DNA of 64,000 bases from VXYL01 sp965116345 (GTDB lineage: Bacteria; Pseudomonadota; Gammaproteobacteria; Pseudomonadales; Azotimanducaceae), in contig OZ220680.1 of NCBI GenBank assembly GCA_965116345.1, positions 1,240,001 to 1,304,000 on the forward strand, in the 5' to 3' direction. How positions within the stretch are numbered: position 1 is the first letter of the stretch; every line of letters starts with the position of its first letter. Below, in pieces: positions 63,496-64,000 of this stretch. Made by a program: the position numbers and the translations under genes. Under the pieces are notes generated by a model. That model saw nothing but the letters and a program-made list of their open reading frames with translations. It searched no databases and had not been told where the DNA came from.

Positions 63496-64000
63496 CCGAG
63501 ACCGCACGACGCTCCGCCCGACCGGCTGTCATCCTCGACGAGATTCTCGACCACAAACGGGCAGAGGTCGCGGCCAGGAAGGGACGGCAGTCGCTCCAGG
63601 AAGTACGTCGCGCCGCCGAATCGGCGCCGCCGTCGCGGGATTTCGCCCAGGCGCTGTTGGACCGCCGACCCGCGGTGATCGCGGAGATCAAGCGGGCGTC
63701 GCCCAGCGAGGGCATGATCCGACCCGACTTCGATCCTGCCGCCATCGCGGAGTCCTATGGCCGTGCCGGGGCCGCGTGTCTGTCGGTTCTGACCGATGAA
63801 CGGTTCTTCATGGGTGCCGATGCGCATCTCGGCGAGGCCAGCGACGCTGCGGGCCTACCGACCCTGCGCAAGGACTTCATGATCGATCCGTACCAGATCC
63901 ACGAGTCCCGTGCCCTCGGTGCGGACTGCGTGCTGCTCATCGCGTCCGCTCTCGAGGGCTCGCGTATCACCGACCTCGCCGACCTCGCCGGCGAACTCGA
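63492..64000 (+). CDS. trpC: Indole-3-glycerol phosphate synthase, 3' truncated by window
   Basis: First 169 or so residues from a GTG overlapping the trpD stop. ILDEILDHKRAEVAARKG, then catalytic Lys in VIAEIKRASPSEGMI, LSVLTDERFFMGADAHL and TLRKDFMIDPYQIHESRALG with the second catalytic Lys. Closes the indole ring in tryptophan synthesis. The frame is open at the window edge. Confidence 0.95.
   Translation, partial: MTETARRSARPAVILDEILDHKRAEVAARKGRQSLQEVRRAAESAPPSRDFAQALLDRRPAVIAEIKRASPSEGMIRPDFDPAAIAESYGRAGAACLSVLTDERFFMGADAHLGEASDAAGLPTLRKDFMIDPYQIHESRALGADCVLLIASALEGSRITDLADLAGEL

Overview
The window reads as chromosome from a high-GC gammaproteobacterium, probably free-living or marine/host-associated. 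The placement rests on gene order: rpsU-yqeY-dnaG-rpoD with tsaD divergent; lptD-surA-rsmA-apaG-apaH with amgK-murU divergent; and rpe-gph-trpE separated from trpGDC, as in pseudomonad-like genomes. Outer-membrane genes (lptD, surA, an O-antigen ligase) confirm a Gram-negative diderm. Species cannot be named from the sequence alone.

Layout. 1-2.5 kb: the end of a PQQ alcohol dehydrogenase whose active site has the extra Asp of lanthanide-dependent enzymes, with a XoxJ-like binding lipoprotein and a small cytochrome c carrying an odd CX3CH haem motif. 2.5-5.7 kb: translationally coupled bioF-bioD-bioA. 5.8-13.6 kb: exonuclease III, two small membrane proteins, a PhyH dioxygenase, an anti-sigma remnant, a crotonase, a stand-alone formyl-THF hydrolase-like protein, an SDR and an MFS carrier. 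13.8-15.0 kb: a small islet with a truncated ATPase and a PIN/Phd toxin-antitoxin pair. 15.2-24.4 kb: catabolic accessory genes (SDR, 2-hydroxyacid dehydrogenase, two luciferase-like monooxygenases, one with a foreign-looking C-terminal domain, thioesterase, PhyH dioxygenase, amidohydrolase) and a delta-class carbonic anhydrase. 24.5-28.8 kb: a 1436-residue lipoprotein with Ig-like domains, plant-type leucine-rich repeats and a metzincin protease motif. 29-31.7 kb: a three-gene ABC exporter. 31.9-33.7 kb: an insertion sequence. 33.8-40.8 kb: EthD protein, Cys-rich protein, hydroxypyruvate isomerase-like protein, PhyH dioxygenase, two GT4 glycosyltransferases and an O-antigen ligase. 41.2-41.5 kb: a tRNA-Ile(CAU) gene split by a group I intron. 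41.8-57.2 kb: conserved housekeeping core. 57.3-64 kb: trpE with a possible leader peptide, an acyl-CoA dehydrogenase, an aldehyde dehydrogenase, then trpG-trpD-trpC running off the end.

The most unusual signal is a pair of exactly 270-bp intergenic elements (34500-34769 and 40809-41078). They share a 48-base identical core, but their 34-base terminal arms differ at 16 positions between copies while each copy stays 32-33/34 self-complementary. Inner stems also covary around an identical loop. This points to selection or a copying process that preserves a folded structure. Several families of short palindromes also lie at gene ends and form the C-termini of some proteins. No rRNA genes and no CRISPR array were seen.
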